Shown here: positions 17,165 through 25,750 of the stretch, one piece after another
Layout: each line of letters begins with the position of its first letter
Position numbering within the stretch: position 1 is the stretch's first letter
The notes under the pieces: model-generated
What the model saw: the letters and a program-made list of their open reading frames with translations, nothing else
Databases searched by the model: none
What the model was told of the DNA's origin: nothing
From: an uncultured Erythrobacter sp.
Lineage (GTDB): Bacteria; Pseudomonadota; Alphaproteobacteria; Sphingomonadales; Sphingomonadaceae
Length of the DNA stretch: 64,000 nucleotides
Assembly: GCA_947488155.1 (NCBI GenBank)
Contig: CANKYK010000002.1
Location: 254,001-318,000, forward strand
Direction of reading: 5' to 3'
Program-made: the position numbers and the translations under genes

Positions 17165-17421
17165 TGCTCTTCATGGTCATCTTTGCGACCATATTCCTTG
17201 TGGCCTTCGTGCTGATCGCAGGCGTCGTGATGTATTTGTCCAAGACGATTGATCACGGTGAGGCGCGCTTTGATAGCGAGAGCGGCAAGACATTGCCCAA
17301 GGTCTCGACCTTTGATGAGCCTGATGGCCGGGTAGGCGAGGCGCCGGAGAACCCGACACCGGCAAGGCGCATCGAACCCGCTGAGAAAGACCTAGGCACT
17401 GACAAGAGCGGGGATGCCTGA
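17164..17421 (+). CDS. Small membrane protein with EARFDSESGKTLP motif (paralogue 2)
   Basis: 85 residues. One N-terminal membrane helix ([25 protein letters not shown]) precedes [14 protein letters not shown], nearly identical to the tail of the preceding protein. An acidic, Pro-rich end follows. The start shares one base with the previous stop (TAATG). The stop overlaps the glycosyltransferase gene by 8 bp. The function is unknown; the shared motif suggests that both bind the same partner. Confidence 0.75.
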   Translation: MLFMVIFATIFLVAFVLIAGVVMYLSKTIDHGEARFDSESGKTLPKVSTFDEPDGRVGEAPENPTPARRIEPAEKDLGTDKSGDA

Positions 17422-18607
17422 TCCGGCACCTGAGCAAGCGTCCGATTTGACGCAGCCCGCTGCCACCCCCACACGCTCGCCTAAGGTCGCATTCTTCGCA
17501 GGCGGTGATCCGCTCGACATCAAATTGTGGTCCGGCACGCCCTTCTATGCGCTGAACGCCCTGCGTCGGGTCTGCGATGTCACCTATGTTGAGCGCCGGC
17601 CGTTTCCGCGTCTCCTCCATCCGCTCGCGCGGCTGATCCTGCGGCTGAGCGGAGGCCGGATCGATATTCGCATGCTGCGCTGGGTCATCCGGCTGGGCAG
17701 TTCGCCTGCGCGGCGGCGGCTGCGAAATAGCGGCGCGGATGTCTATGTCTCCGCCGCTTCCTCGGGCCTGGCGAGCATGCTGGGCGAGGACACTCGGCAA
17801 ATCCTCATTTCCGATGCAACCAGCACCGCGCTGACCCGATATTACCCAGAGATGCAGCGCCTATGGCCGTGGGTACACCACGGGTTCAGCGCCATGGAGC
17901 GCGCCGCGATGGAGCAGGCGCATTGGCTCACCTATCCCTCCGATTGGGCGGCGGCATCGGCGAGCGGAGACTTCGGAATTGATCCAGCAAAGATCGCCAT
18001 GCTGCCATGGGGGCCAAACATGGCCAAGCCGCCTGCGCCTCAGGTCCGCACCCTAACCGATGGCCCGCTAAAGCTGCTGTTCGTGGGCATTGCGTGGGAT
18101 CGCAAGGGCGGCGAGATCGCGTTGGAGACTGCACGCTTGCTGGCTCGACGCGGAACCGAATGCACGCTCGATATCGTTGGGGTAGAGGCCTCCGCTGCGC
18201 GCGGGCCAGTGCCAGATAATGTCCGCTTCCACGGGCGGCTCGATAAGGGTGATCCCTCAGAGGCGGCCCAGTTGGAGGCTCTGTTCGCGGGCGCGCATCT
18301 CTTCATCCTGCCGACCCGCGCAGAGGCGCTGGGCATGGTGTTCGCCGAGGCGGCCGCAATGGCCCTGCCGTCCATCTCTTTTGCCACAGGCGGGGTGGAA
18401 ACGGTGGTGAAGCACGGCGAGACCGGTCTGCTCCTGCCGCCAGGCGCGGGGGCAGAGGACTTCGCGGCGGCCATCACGGCGCTCGCTAATGACCCCGTGC
18501 GTTATCGGACGCTGTCGGCGGCGGCTTTGCGTGATAGTGAGGAACGCCTGGATTGCAGCGTTTGGGCAAAAGCGATGAAGCAATTGATTGAGGACGCCGC
18601 GTCATGA
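17414..18607 (+). CDS. Glycosyltransferase family 4-like (GT-B fold)
   Basis: 397 residues. The N-terminal Rossmann half begins PKVAFFAGGDPLDIKLWSGTPFYAL, an acceptor-side pattern. The C-terminal donor-binding half shows LLFVGIAWDRKGGEIALETARLL, VRFHGRLDKGDPSE and FILPTRAEALGMVFAEAAAMALPSISFATGGVETVV, the E-x7-E region of GT4 retaining enzymes. It is cytoplasmic or membrane-associated and probably acts in surface polysaccharide or glycolipid synthesis; donor and acceptor are unknown. It overlaps both neighbours (8 bp upstream, ATGA downstream), so it belongs to the gat transcript. Confidence 0.82.
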   Translation: MPDPAPEQASDLTQPAATPTRSPKVAFFAGGDPLDIKLWSGTPFYALNALRRVCDVTYVERRPFPRLLHPLARLILRLSGGRIDIRMLRWVIRLGSSPARRRLRNSGADVYVSAASSGLASMLGEDTRQILISDATSTALTRYYPEMQRLWPWVHHGFSAMERAAMEQAHWLTYPSDWAAASASGDFGIDPAKIAMLPWGPNMAKPPAPQVRTLTDGPLKLLFVGIAWDRKGGEIALETARLLARRGTECTLDIVGVEASAARGPVPDNVRFHGRLDKGDPSEAAQLEALFAGAHLFILPTRAEALGMVFAEAAAMALPSISFATGGVETVVKHGETGLLLPPGAGAEDFAAAITALANDPVRYRTLSAAALRDSEERLDCSVWAKAMKQLIEDAAS

Positions 18608-19461
18608 TCCGCAAGCTGCTGGCCAAGGCGCGCGGCGCCGCGAGCAGGCGCGGCCTCACCATCCGCCCGATGACGAATGCGCGCACCGGCGGCTATGCCG
18701 GGTTCTCGCTCGGCTGGGGCAAGCAAGCAGCGGGTGAGCTGCGCGGGGTCATCGCGCCCGTCACCCACGGCGAGCACACTGCGCGCTTCTTTGTCAGCAA
18801 TGAGCGTGACCTGATTCAGAAAGAACACGTGCGCGGCCGGTTCTATGAGCCGGAAGAACTGGCCATCATTGCCCGCTATTTCAGCGGCGGCTGCTACGTC
18901 GATGTCGGCGCAAATGTCGGCAATCACGCGGTGTTTGCCGGCAGCGCTCTCGGTGCGGACCGCATCATCGCATTTGAACCCAATCCTGAGGCGCAGGCCC
19001 TGCTAGAAATCAACCTTGCGCTCAATGGCCTTGCGCAAAAGACCATTGTTCACCCCCTTGGCCTGTCGGATGAGGACGGCGAGGCTCAGCTTGCCTTCAC
19101 CACCAATAATCTGGGCGCGGCGCGGATTGATCACGCAGGCAAAGGCACCGGCAAGACGCAAGGCATTACCCTGGCACGCGGCGACGAAGTGCTGGCCGGA
19201 ACGCAGGTGGATTTCATCAAGATCGACGCCGAAGGGCACGAACTGGCCGTGATCAACGGCATGGCCGAAACCCTCGCGCGCTGCACCCCGCCAATTTTCG
19301 CCGAAATCGAGGAAAGACATCGCGCAAAAGCAATGGCATTGCTAGAGGAGCTCGGCTATCGCAAAGCAGAAGAATTCAGCCGCTATCCCGGCTTGAGCAA
19401 TCTGGTTTTCTTGCACTCGTCATCGGCGCAATGGCCCGCTGACGAGCCATCGGAGGATTGA
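18604..19461 (+). CDS. FkbM-family SAM-dependent methyltransferase
   Basis: 285 residues. The SAM-binding core starts at about 98: [41 protein letters not shown] (motif I and acidic loop). [19 protein letters not shown] follows, the FkbM hallmark. FkbM proteins O-methylate sugars or polyketides. Next to a GT4 enzyme, a role in methylating a surface glycan is the natural inference. The start overlaps the glycosyltransferase stop (ATGA), and the stop shares a base with the gatB start (TGATG). Confidence 0.88.
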   Translation: MIRKLLAKARGAASRRGLTIRPMTNARTGGYAGFSLGWGKQAAGELRGVIAPVTHGEHTARFFVSNERDLIQKEHVRGRFYEPEELAIIARYFSGGCYVDVGANVGNHAVFAGSALGADRIIAFEPNPEAQALLEINLALNGLAQKTIVHPLGLSDEDGEAQLAFTTNNLGAARIDHAGKGTGKTQGITLARGDEVLAGTQVDFIKIDAEGHELAVINGMAETLARCTPPIFAEIEERHRAKAMALLEELGYRKAEEFSRYPGLSNLVFLHSSSAQWPADEPSED

Positions 19462-20957
19462 TGAGTAACTACCGCATTCAGGGCGCAACGGGCGAATGGG
19501 AGGTCGTAATCGGCCTCGAAGTGCACGCGCAGGTGACGAGCAATTCCAAGCTCTTTTCAGGGGCCTCGACCGAATTTGGCGCGGAGCCAAATACGCAGGT
19601 CAGCCTGGTCGATGCGGCCATGCCCGGCATGCTGCCTGTGCCCAATGCCGAATGCATCCGTCAGGCTGTGCGCACCGGCATGGCGATCAAGGCTGAGATC
19701 AACAAATGGTCACGCTTTGACCGCAAGAATTACTTCTACGCCGATCTGCCGCAAGGCTATCAGATCTCCCAGCTTTACCACCCGATTGTGGGCGAGGGCG
19801 AGCTGCTGGTTGAAGCCGATGAGAAAGCGGGCATTCCGGAAGACAAAGTCATCGGGATTGAGCGCATCCACGTAGAGCAAGACGCGGGCAAGCTGATGCA
19901 TGATCAGCACCCGACCATGTCCTATGTCGATCTCAACCGCAGCGGCGTTGCCCTGATGGAAATCGTCTCCAAGGCGGATATGCGCAGCCCCGCAGAGGCG
20001 GGCGCCTATGTGCGCAAATTGCGCAGCATCCTGCGCTATGTCGGCAGTTGCGATGGCAATATGGAGGAAGGCTCTATGCGGGCCGACGTCAATGTCTCTG
20101 TGCGCAAGCCGGGCGATCCGCTGGGCACCCGGACCGAAACGAAGAACGTGAACTCCGTCCGCTTTGTCATGCAGGTCATCGAATATGAGGCCAGCCGCCA
20201 GGTCGATGTGATCGAGGGCGGCGGCACGGTGGATCAGGAAACCCGCCTGTTCGATGTTGCCACCGGCACCACGCGGACCATGCGCAGCAAGGAAGACGCG
20301 CATGATTATCGCTACTTCCCCGATCCGGACCTGCTGCCGGTAGAGCTTGAGGATTCCTTCCTCGAAGAATGCCGTGCTAGCCTGCCAGAGCTGCCCGATG
20401 CGAAGCGCACGCGCTACACCGATGAGCTTGGTCTGACGCCGTATAATGCGCGCGAGCTGTCCGCCGAGGTGGAGACATTTGCGCGCTTTGAAACTTTGCT
20501 CGGCGCGGCCGCAGGCGCGATTGGCAAGCCAGATGCAAAGGTCGCGACCCAGGTTGCGAACTGGACGCTGTCAGTGGCGCCGGGCGTGATGAAAATGCTC
20601 GGCGATGAAGCCAATGCTGAGCACGCAACCGCAGAGGCTCAGGCCGCGATCCTGAAGATGCAGGATGCGGGCGAGATCAGCGGTGGTCAGGCGAAAGAGA
20701 TCTATGAGATCGTCCTGAAAACCGGGCGCGAACCGGCAGAAATTGCCGACACCGAAGGCCTAAAACAGGTTAGCGATACCGGCGCAATTGAGACCGCGAT
20801 CGACGAAATCCTCGCGAATAACGAGGACAAGGTTGAGCAATATAAGGGCGGCAAGGACAAGCTGTTCGGCTTCTTCGTGGGACAAACCATGAAGGCGATG
20901 CAGGGCAAAGCCAATCCCGGCGTGGTCAATCAAATCCTGAAGGATAAGCTGGGGTAG
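19461..20957 (+). CDS. gatB: Asp-tRNA(Asn)/Glu-tRNA(Gln) amidotransferase subunit B
   Basis: 498 residues. GatB binds the mischarged tRNA and carries out the ATP-dependent amidation. Motifs: [62 protein letters not shown] and the helical YqeY-like C-terminal domain (about 350-498). I use the ATG at 19461 with GGAGG just upstream; a TTG precedes it at 19458. It is separated from gatA by four inserted genes, all overlapping. Confidence 0.96.
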   Translation: MSNYRIQGATGEWEVVIGLEVHAQVTSNSKLFSGASTEFGAEPNTQVSLVDAAMPGMLPVPNAECIRQAVRTGMAIKAEINKWSRFDRKNYFYADLPQGYQISQLYHPIVGEGELLVEADEKAGIPEDKVIGIERIHVEQDAGKLMHDQHPTMSYVDLNRSGVALMEIVSKADMRSPAEAGAYVRKLRSILRYVGSCDGNMEEGSMRADVNVSVRKPGDPLGTRTETKNVNSVRFVMQVIEYEASRQVDVIEGGGTVDQETRLFDVATGTTRTMRSKEDAHDYRYFPDPDLLPVELEDSFLEECRASLPELPDAKRTRYTDELGLTPYNARELSAEVETFARFETLLGAAAGAIGKPDAKVATQVANWTLSVAPGVMKMLGDEANAEHATAEAQAAILKMQDAGEISGGQAKEIYEIVLKTGREPAEIADTEGLKQVSDTGAIETAIDEILANNEDKVEQYKGGKDKLFGFFVGQTMKAMQGKANPGVVNQILKDKLG

Positions 20958-20995
20958 GTTTTAGAAGCCTGTCCACGAAAGATGGAAAAGAACAC

Positions 20996-21037
20996 CGCCG
21001 AAAGGGCTTAGACTTAAATTGGGAAGCCCTTTCGGCG
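20996..21037. terminator. Bidirectional hairpin between convergent gatB and the secreted-protein gene
   Basis: CGCCGAAAGGGCTT (20996-21009) pairs perfectly with AAGCCCTTTCGGCG (21024-21037), loop 14 nt. There is no long T-run. On the minus strand a T-rich stretch follows (TTCTTTTCC). It probably ends transcripts from both sides. Confidence 0.6.
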
Positions 21038-21074
21038 AAGTCTCATTGATCGAAAAACCGCTCAGTCTGTCGGA

Positions 21075-22106
21075 TCAATTGCGGATGGTTTGAACCGCTA
21101 CAAATGCGCGAAGCCGTTGATCGCCATCTTTGGCAAAAAAGACCGATCCCTTGTCATCGCGCAGCAATTGAGGGCCGGAAAAATTCGCCCCTGTTGCCCG
21201 AGGGTTTTTCTTCTTGTTCGTCGCGTTCTTGTACCCTTGCTCATCAAGCGCGAGCACGGCTGGAAGCACCTCGCCAGCGCGGGCAAATGCCATTTCGAGC
21301 GCCTCACGTGCCAAGGCCCCATCATTCGCTGCCCAGATAGCCACATTGTCCTCTTCGACGAAAGTCGGACGGCGTAGCTTCACCACGCTGATCAACTGCT
21401 GTTGATATTGGCGCAAAGGTGCCTTGGGGCTTCTGATGGCGATATCGGCGATCACCTGCATATTGGTGAAGTCAGCCGACGTTTGATAGCGCCAGCTGAT
21501 GATCGCCAGTTCCTTCGCGCCCGTATGGGCTGCGGCGAACTCCTGCTCGAGGCGTTCACTCTCTCTTTTCCAGTTTATCGCACCGATACTGTCATTCGCT
21601 TCATTGCCGAATGCCCCGATATTAAAGGTCATGCTGACCGTTGTATCGCCCTCAGCGGCCCGCGGGTTTTCGGTCGTTATCGCCATGGAACTGCCGGAAT
21701 AGGCCTGCGGAGTCGGGGCTGCAAACCAGTCTGATTGGACAAGCGCTTGCTTGGTCGCGGCCAGCGCCAACGGCGCAGCATCAAATTTGCCTAGGGCCTC
21801 TCTCAATGGGCTAGCAAAGCCGTAAGCTTTCGCAGCAGCATTTTGTGCCAGCCTCTCGGGGGTCCTATCCACAAGAGCACCGAGCAAACCCCCTTCATTG
21901 GGAACAATGCGCCCCAATTCTATGCTGGTGGCCAATTCTTCCTGAGCGACGATTACAGCTATCGGTCGTGCGGGCTCTGTCACCCGGTCTTCTGCGGCAA
22001 TGTAACGTTCAGTCTGCGCGAACGCGGGCTGAACACTGCATGCGGCAAGAAGGCCGAGTGCCAAACGCACCCCTAGCATGCTGCGCTTACCGGAAACGTT
22101 TTGCAT
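21075..22106 (-). CDS. Secreted protein of unknown function, last gene of the haem-peroxidase operon
   Basis: 343 residues from the ATG at 22106, chosen because it yields a basic n-region before the hydrophobic core (LGVRLALGLLAACSVQPAFA) and overlaps the previous gene by only 20 bp. The ATG at 22079 and starts further upstream are possible. After cleavage at AFA-Q the protein is mixed alpha/beta, with ELATSIELGRIVPNEGGLLGALVD, FNIGAFGNEANDSIGAINWKRE and VVKLRRPTFVEEDNVAIWAANDGALAREALEMAF. I do not recognise a family. It likely resides in the periplasm or outside. The stop faces gatB across a hairpin. Confidence 0.7.
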   Translation of the reverse strand: MQNVSGKRSMLGVRLALGLLAACSVQPAFAQTERYIAAEDRVTEPARPIAVIVAQEELATSIELGRIVPNEGGLLGALVDRTPERLAQNAAAKAYGFASPLREALGKFDAAPLALAATKQALVQSDWFAAPTPQAYSGSSMAITTENPRAAEGDTTVSMTFNIGAFGNEANDSIGAINWKRESERLEQEFAAAHTGAKELAIISWRYQTSADFTNMQVIADIAIRSPKAPLRQYQQQLISVVKLRRPTFVEEDNVAIWAANDGALAREALEMAFARAGEVLPAVLALDEQGYKNATNKKKNPRATGANFSGPQLLRDDKGSVFFAKDGDQRLRAFVAVQTIRN

Positions 22107-22734
22107 ATTCGTCAAAGTTGGCAAGGAATGCTCTTTGCAAATCTGCATCGGCGGCAGGACGATCTTCAACGGTTTTTGGCGGGAAGTGGCTAATGCCATT
22201 GCCGCCGCGTCCTTTAATCATCTTAGTCTTTTCTAGCCCGCCCCGGAAATCCTTGAAGATAAACCGGTTGTTGAGTGATCGGCCATAAATCATTTTTTTC
22301 TGATAGAGGTTCTGCGTCACGATAAGCTCGGCGTAACAATCGGCATTGCTGTCAGTCAGACGTGTTTTGACCTTTGTCGTTATGTCGCGATCCGCAATGG
22401 GAACTTCATAAATGACTTCGGTGCCATCTGGCAGGCCGACAGCTTCGGCAAGGTCAATCGTTTTGAACGATTCAACCTGAAAACGCGGACTCAATGCCTC
22501 GCGCATATACTCGGCATTCGAGATGTTTTTGTCGCTGTTGATCGCCTGGTTAATCAGACCTGGTCCAAACAGGCCGATATTTTGTGCCTGGCCTTCGATG
22601 GTCGGAAAGACATGCAGCGAGCAAGTTGGCTCTGCGGCATTAGCCTCTGGTGCTGTTTCTGCCTCCTGTGCGGATGCGGAAACGGTGATGGCGAGCGCCA
22701 TCGCGGATAGTGCAATGCGTGGTGTATTCTTCAT
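22087..22734 (-). CDS. Secreted protein of unknown function, paralogue A (next to COX-like enzyme)
   Basis: 215 residues. The signal peptide MKNTPRIALSAMALAITVSASA is followed by a mature part starting QEAETAPEAN. It shares a pattern with the 218-residue protein at 24557-25213: a Cys in CSLHVFP against CELHIWP, a VGLPDGTEVI against LGLPATTQVI segment, a second Cys in DCYAEL against PCYYEL, and an aromatic C-terminal NFDEYAK against NFAEYAV. The two conserved Cys residues may form a disulfide. AGGGGGAAAT precedes the ATG. It lies directly 3' of the COX-like gene on the same strand. No known domain is recognised. Confidence 0.75.
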   Translation of the reverse strand: MKNTPRIALSAMALAITVSASAQEAETAPEANAAEPTCSLHVFPTIEGQAQNIGLFGPGLINQAINSDKNISNAEYMREALSPRFQVESFKTIDLAEAVGLPDGTEVIYEVPIADRDITTKVKTRLTDSNADCYAELIVTQNLYQKKMIYGRSLNNRFIFKDFRGGLEKTKMIKGRGGNGISHFPPKTVEDRPAADADLQRAFLANFDEYAKRFR

Positions 22735-22817
22735 ATTTCCCCCTATTCCCAGGGAAGTATTTCCATGCTTTTATTGGCGATGCAATCCTAAAAGTCGCTT
22801 GCGGTGATCGTAGCCGA

Positions 22818-24416
22818 TTACTCCTGCCCTGGTCTCCAGCCTTCGCGGGTCATCCCGACAAAGCGGCCATCAAGCCCCTCTGCATTGCGGATCAGGACAT
22901 CGTGTAGGGTGGATGTTGCCTCGATCGCCTCGATGCCTTCCTGCGTGAAGGTATCCCGGCGGACCGCCGGGTCGCCCCAGATGTGCTCTGAGAGCAGCGG
23001 GTTGGTGAGCGCCTGTGAGAACGCATCCACCGCCACCATGGTTTGCAGTAGCGATGGCAGTGGGCCGTCCTTGGTGCGCGGCTGGGCAAACAGGCCGGTG
23101 TAAAACTCTAACCGGTCGACGCTACCATACAGACTCTCCAGTTCGCTCTGCATCGCGCGGTCCGGTGTAATATCGGCAAAACTGCTCGCAGGTTCCTCGC
23201 CAAAGGCGGCCTGATAGCGTGTGAAGGGCGCGATATCATTGTGCCGCGCTTGCTTCACGGCGCTTTCCTCCACATCGACCAGGAATGTCGCGGTGTTGTG
23301 CAGGCCAAGCTCAGTCGCCTGATTGGCGCTGATGTCGGCAAAGGCGCTCGCCAGCCCATGTTCCAGCACTGTCGCATTGTTGAGCCGTAAGGCGCCGCCG
23401 GGCAGTGTCTTTCCCGCCCAGACCATCATCTGCGGGATCAGCGAATGCCAGCGGTAGAGCAGGCTGAATTCGGCGCTGATCCAGTTTGGTTTGTTCCATT
23501 CTGCATTCCACGCGGCGGAGGGATCAGCCTTTAGCATCAGCGGGGTCGAGTTGATGTGATTGATGTATTCCTCAACCACGATCTTGATGAAGATGACGGT
23601 GTTGCAGGCGCGCGCGGCGTCAAACACCCGGCCATCGTTCCAGTCGGGATGGCTGTAGGCGATCATATCAGCCAGCCGGTTGTGCTCGCGCAGGAACAGC
23701 GTGTTGAGCATGGTCACTTGCGGTGCGGCATTGGCGCGGTCGCCGCCCACCGCGAACAGGGTTTCGCGCATTTCAGGCGTGGTGTGATCAATGCCCAGCG
23801 GCGTATCGAGCAAAGGCTCACCATCCTCGCCGACAAACTCCGGGTTGAACTCCATACCGCCGGGCTGGAACAGGCGCAGCGGATATTCCTCGCCATTGAC
23901 CATCTCAGATTTCAGCTTGCCGCGCTTGCCAGGCACCTGAGACAGGGTACGCAGGACATGGACTTGCGACTGGGTGCGGCCATAGAGCGGGCACAGGTCA
24001 ATCTCGTGGTTGGAGGTGTTGCGCGCGCGGTCTTCAAAACTCTCGCCAGTGGCGAAATTGTTGGAGATCATCGTGCGGATGAAACCATCGGTGAGATATT
24101 GCGCGAAGGCCGGAAACAGGCAGGTCGATTTGGGGCATAGCCGCTGTTCCTCGCCATCGGGCACGCGGAACAGATCGGCGACCCGCGCGCTGTCTGGCAA
24201 ATCAGGAATGGTGGCAGCAGGCAGGTGCCGTGCGCTGTAGCTGCGATCGGTTAGGCCGCGCCAGCTGACATGCTCGCTCAGCGTGCTCCAGGGATGCGGG
24301 CGGCTGCGAGTTTTCTTGACCAGGCGGCCAATCGCAAAACTATTGATCCAGCGCGCGATTCCCGGCGAAATTTTCGATAGGATCGCTGCGATACGATATG
24401 CGAACTTGATTAGCAT
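22818..24416 (-). CDS. Cyclooxygenase/alpha-dioxygenase-like haem peroxidase
   Basis: 532 residues from the ATG at 24416, which has GGGGAGG ten bases upstream. It belongs to the animal-haem-peroxidase superfamily. Visible landmarks: distal His H137 in TSNHEIDLCPLYG; FAVGGDRANAAPQVTMLNTLFLREHN (225-246), the conserved GDxRxN...LxxxFxREHN block; and LLYRWHSLIP with Y321 and proximal His H324. Y-x-W-H at this place matches the radical-forming Tyr385 and haem-ligand His388 of cyclooxygenases and the Tyr of plant alpha-dioxygenases. The spacing distal His to Tyr is 184, near the COX value. No Sec signal is seen; an N-terminal hydrophobic/basic segment may hold it at the membrane. Fatty-acid oxygenation is an inference. 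Confidence 0.88.
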   Translation of the reverse strand: MLIKFAYRIAAILSKISPGIARWINSFAIGRLVKKTRSRPHPWSTLSEHVSWRGLTDRSYSARHLPAATIPDLPDSARVADLFRVPDGEEQRLCPKSTCLFPAFAQYLTDGFIRTMISNNFATGESFEDRARNTSNHEIDLCPLYGRTQSQVHVLRTLSQVPGKRGKLKSEMVNGEEYPLRLFQPGGMEFNPEFVGEDGEPLLDTPLGIDHTTPEMRETLFAVGGDRANAAPQVTMLNTLFLREHNRLADMIAYSHPDWNDGRVFDAARACNTVIFIKIVVEEYINHINSTPLMLKADPSAAWNAEWNKPNWISAEFSLLYRWHSLIPQMMVWAGKTLPGGALRLNNATVLEHGLASAFADISANQATELGLHNTATFLVDVEESAVKQARHNDIAPFTRYQAAFGEEPASSFADITPDRAMQSELESLYGSVDRLEFYTGLFAQPRTKDGPLPSLLQTMVAVDAFSQALTNPLLSEHIWGDPAVRRDTFTQEGIEAIEATSTLHDVLIRNAEGLDGRFVGMTREGWRPGQE

Positions 24417-24556
24417 GAACGCCTGACCTCCCCGCTTGCGGCATTGCCGCTTTGGCAAAGGATATAGCGCATCACGGGCAGGCAAGATTGTCGATATCCG
24501 ACAATCTTGAGGCATAATTTTCCAATGCTCTTAGATTCAACGGCGGTTTTCGGTTT

Positions 24557-25213
24557 CTATTTCCGCCTTTTCCGGGCCATCTTCTTGCGCGCCTTGACCG
24601 CATATTCGGCAAAGTTCTGCTCGATCCCGACGCGAATTTCTGCGGTTACGCTTTCCAGATTATCTTCTTCAGATACGGGGAATGCCGTCATCTTGTTTGC
24701 GCCTTCGCCTTTGTAGCGAAAATCCCACTGATCGGTATTGCTGTATTGGCGGAAATCGAAATAGCTGGCGAACCGATCGCCCCATACGACGTCTTCGACG
24801 AGGTAATGAAAACCGATATGAAGTTCATAGTAGCACGGAGCCGCCGAAGGCGCGCGTCGCTCTTTGCGCTTCTTCGTGATCTTATAATCCTCCAGCTCAT
24901 CGTGGACGATGACTTGCGTGGTGGCTGGAAGGCCTAAAGTGCCTTTGATGTCGCTGTTCTCAAGCGCCTTCAACTGCAATTCCTGCCCGGCCAATTGATA
25001 GAATTGCTCTTCAACTTCGGCTTCATCAAAACCGGGAAACAGAGTGCCCATATTGAAGCCGATGCTGGTGAAGGCTTCACTCGGCCAGATATGCAACTCG
25101 CACTGGGCAGCTTCGGCTTCTTGCGCGGCCACTGAAGCCGGATTTGCCGTGAAAATGGCAAGTGCGGCTAGACTTGCAAATCCCATACTCTGTCTTTTCA
25201 ATCGTTGTCTCAT
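24557..25213 (-). CDS. Secreted protein of unknown function, paralogue B (first gene of COX-like operon)
   Basis: 218 residues. The signal peptide (MRQRLKRQSMGFASLAALAIFTANPASVAA) is cleaved before QEAEAAQCELHIWP. It is a diverged paralogue of the 215-residue protein at 22087-22734, sharing two Cys positions, GLP-x4-VI and the C-terminal aromatic segment. It differs by a very basic end (ARKKMARKRRK). GGGAGGAAGATC stands before the ATG. The COX-like gene follows 140 bp downstream on the same strand. The upstream gene ends at a terminator, so this gene probably starts the operon. Confidence 0.75.
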   Translation of the reverse strand: MRQRLKRQSMGFASLAALAIFTANPASVAAQEAEAAQCELHIWPSEAFTSIGFNMGTLFPGFDEAEVEEQFYQLAGQELQLKALENSDIKGTLGLPATTQVIVHDELEDYKITKKRKERRAPSAAPCYYELHIGFHYLVEDVVWGDRFASYFDFRQYSNTDQWDFRYKGEGANKMTAFPVSEEDNLESVTAEIRVGIEQNFAEYAVKARKKMARKRRK

Positions 25214-25269
25214 GATCTTCCTCCCCCACAGAAAAACAGTAAGGTATCAGATGCTTTCCAAAACAAAAG

Positions 25270-25295
25270 GGCCGCCGGATTGCTCCGACGACCCC
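25270..25295 (-). terminator. Rho-independent terminator of the 100-residue protein gene
   Basis: Read on the minus strand, GGGTCGTCGGA pairs with TCCGGCGGCCC over a GCAA loop (11 bp, three G-U pairs). TTTTGTTTT follows (25269 down to 25261). It isolates the small gene ending at 25321 from the operon starting at 25213. Confidence 0.85.
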
Positions 25296-25320
25296 TTGTA
25301 TTCGCTATTACGCGAGTGGC

Positions 25321-25623
25321 TTAGGCAGTTTTGGTGCCGGTCACTGGCATTGCGCCAAATGCGCCTGCGTTGACGTTGCCAGCCAGCGTATCACCTTCGA
25401 CGGTGGCTTCACATTCAAGCTTCATTGGCATTGGAACAGTCATGTTCATTTCCCAGGTCAGCGTGTTGCCGTCGACCTTACCGTTCTCAACATCCATCGA
25501 ACCCATTCCGCCGGCCATATTGCCGCTGAACGTGCCGTCGCCATTGTCGACGACGGTGAATGTGCCGGCTTGGTCGCCCATTGGGCTTTTAACGGTGGTG
25601 GTATAGCTACCTGAAAGTGACAT
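25321..25623 (-). CDS. Small beta-rich protein of unknown function
   Basis: 100 residues from the ATG at 25623 (GGAG seven bases upstream); an upstream in-frame start would add 27 unlikely residues. The sequence is a series of short beta-like repeats: MSLSGSYTTTVKSPMGDQAG, TFTVVDNGDGTFSGNMAG, ENGKVDGNTLTWEMNMTVPMPMKLECEATVEGDTLAGNVNAG. This pattern fits a small lipocalin-like or open beta-barrel protein. There is no signal peptide. I recall similar proteins in sphingomonads near acyl-CoA genes but cannot assign a function. It has its own terminator. Confidence 0.7.
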   Translation of the reverse strand: MSLSGSYTTTVKSPMGDQAGTFTVVDNGDGTFSGNMAGGMGSMDVENGKVDGNTLTWEMNMTVPMPMKLECEATVEGDTLAGNVNAGAFGAMPVTGTKTA

Positions 25624-25750
25624 AATATTCTCCGTTGGTCTTGACTGAGCGGGGTGCTCAGAAACTCTGGCATCCTCATTTACACGCGTGTCAGTAGTGT
25701 TCAACCACTATCGCCAGAGCGGCTTAGTGGCTGAACATAACCTCATGCGA

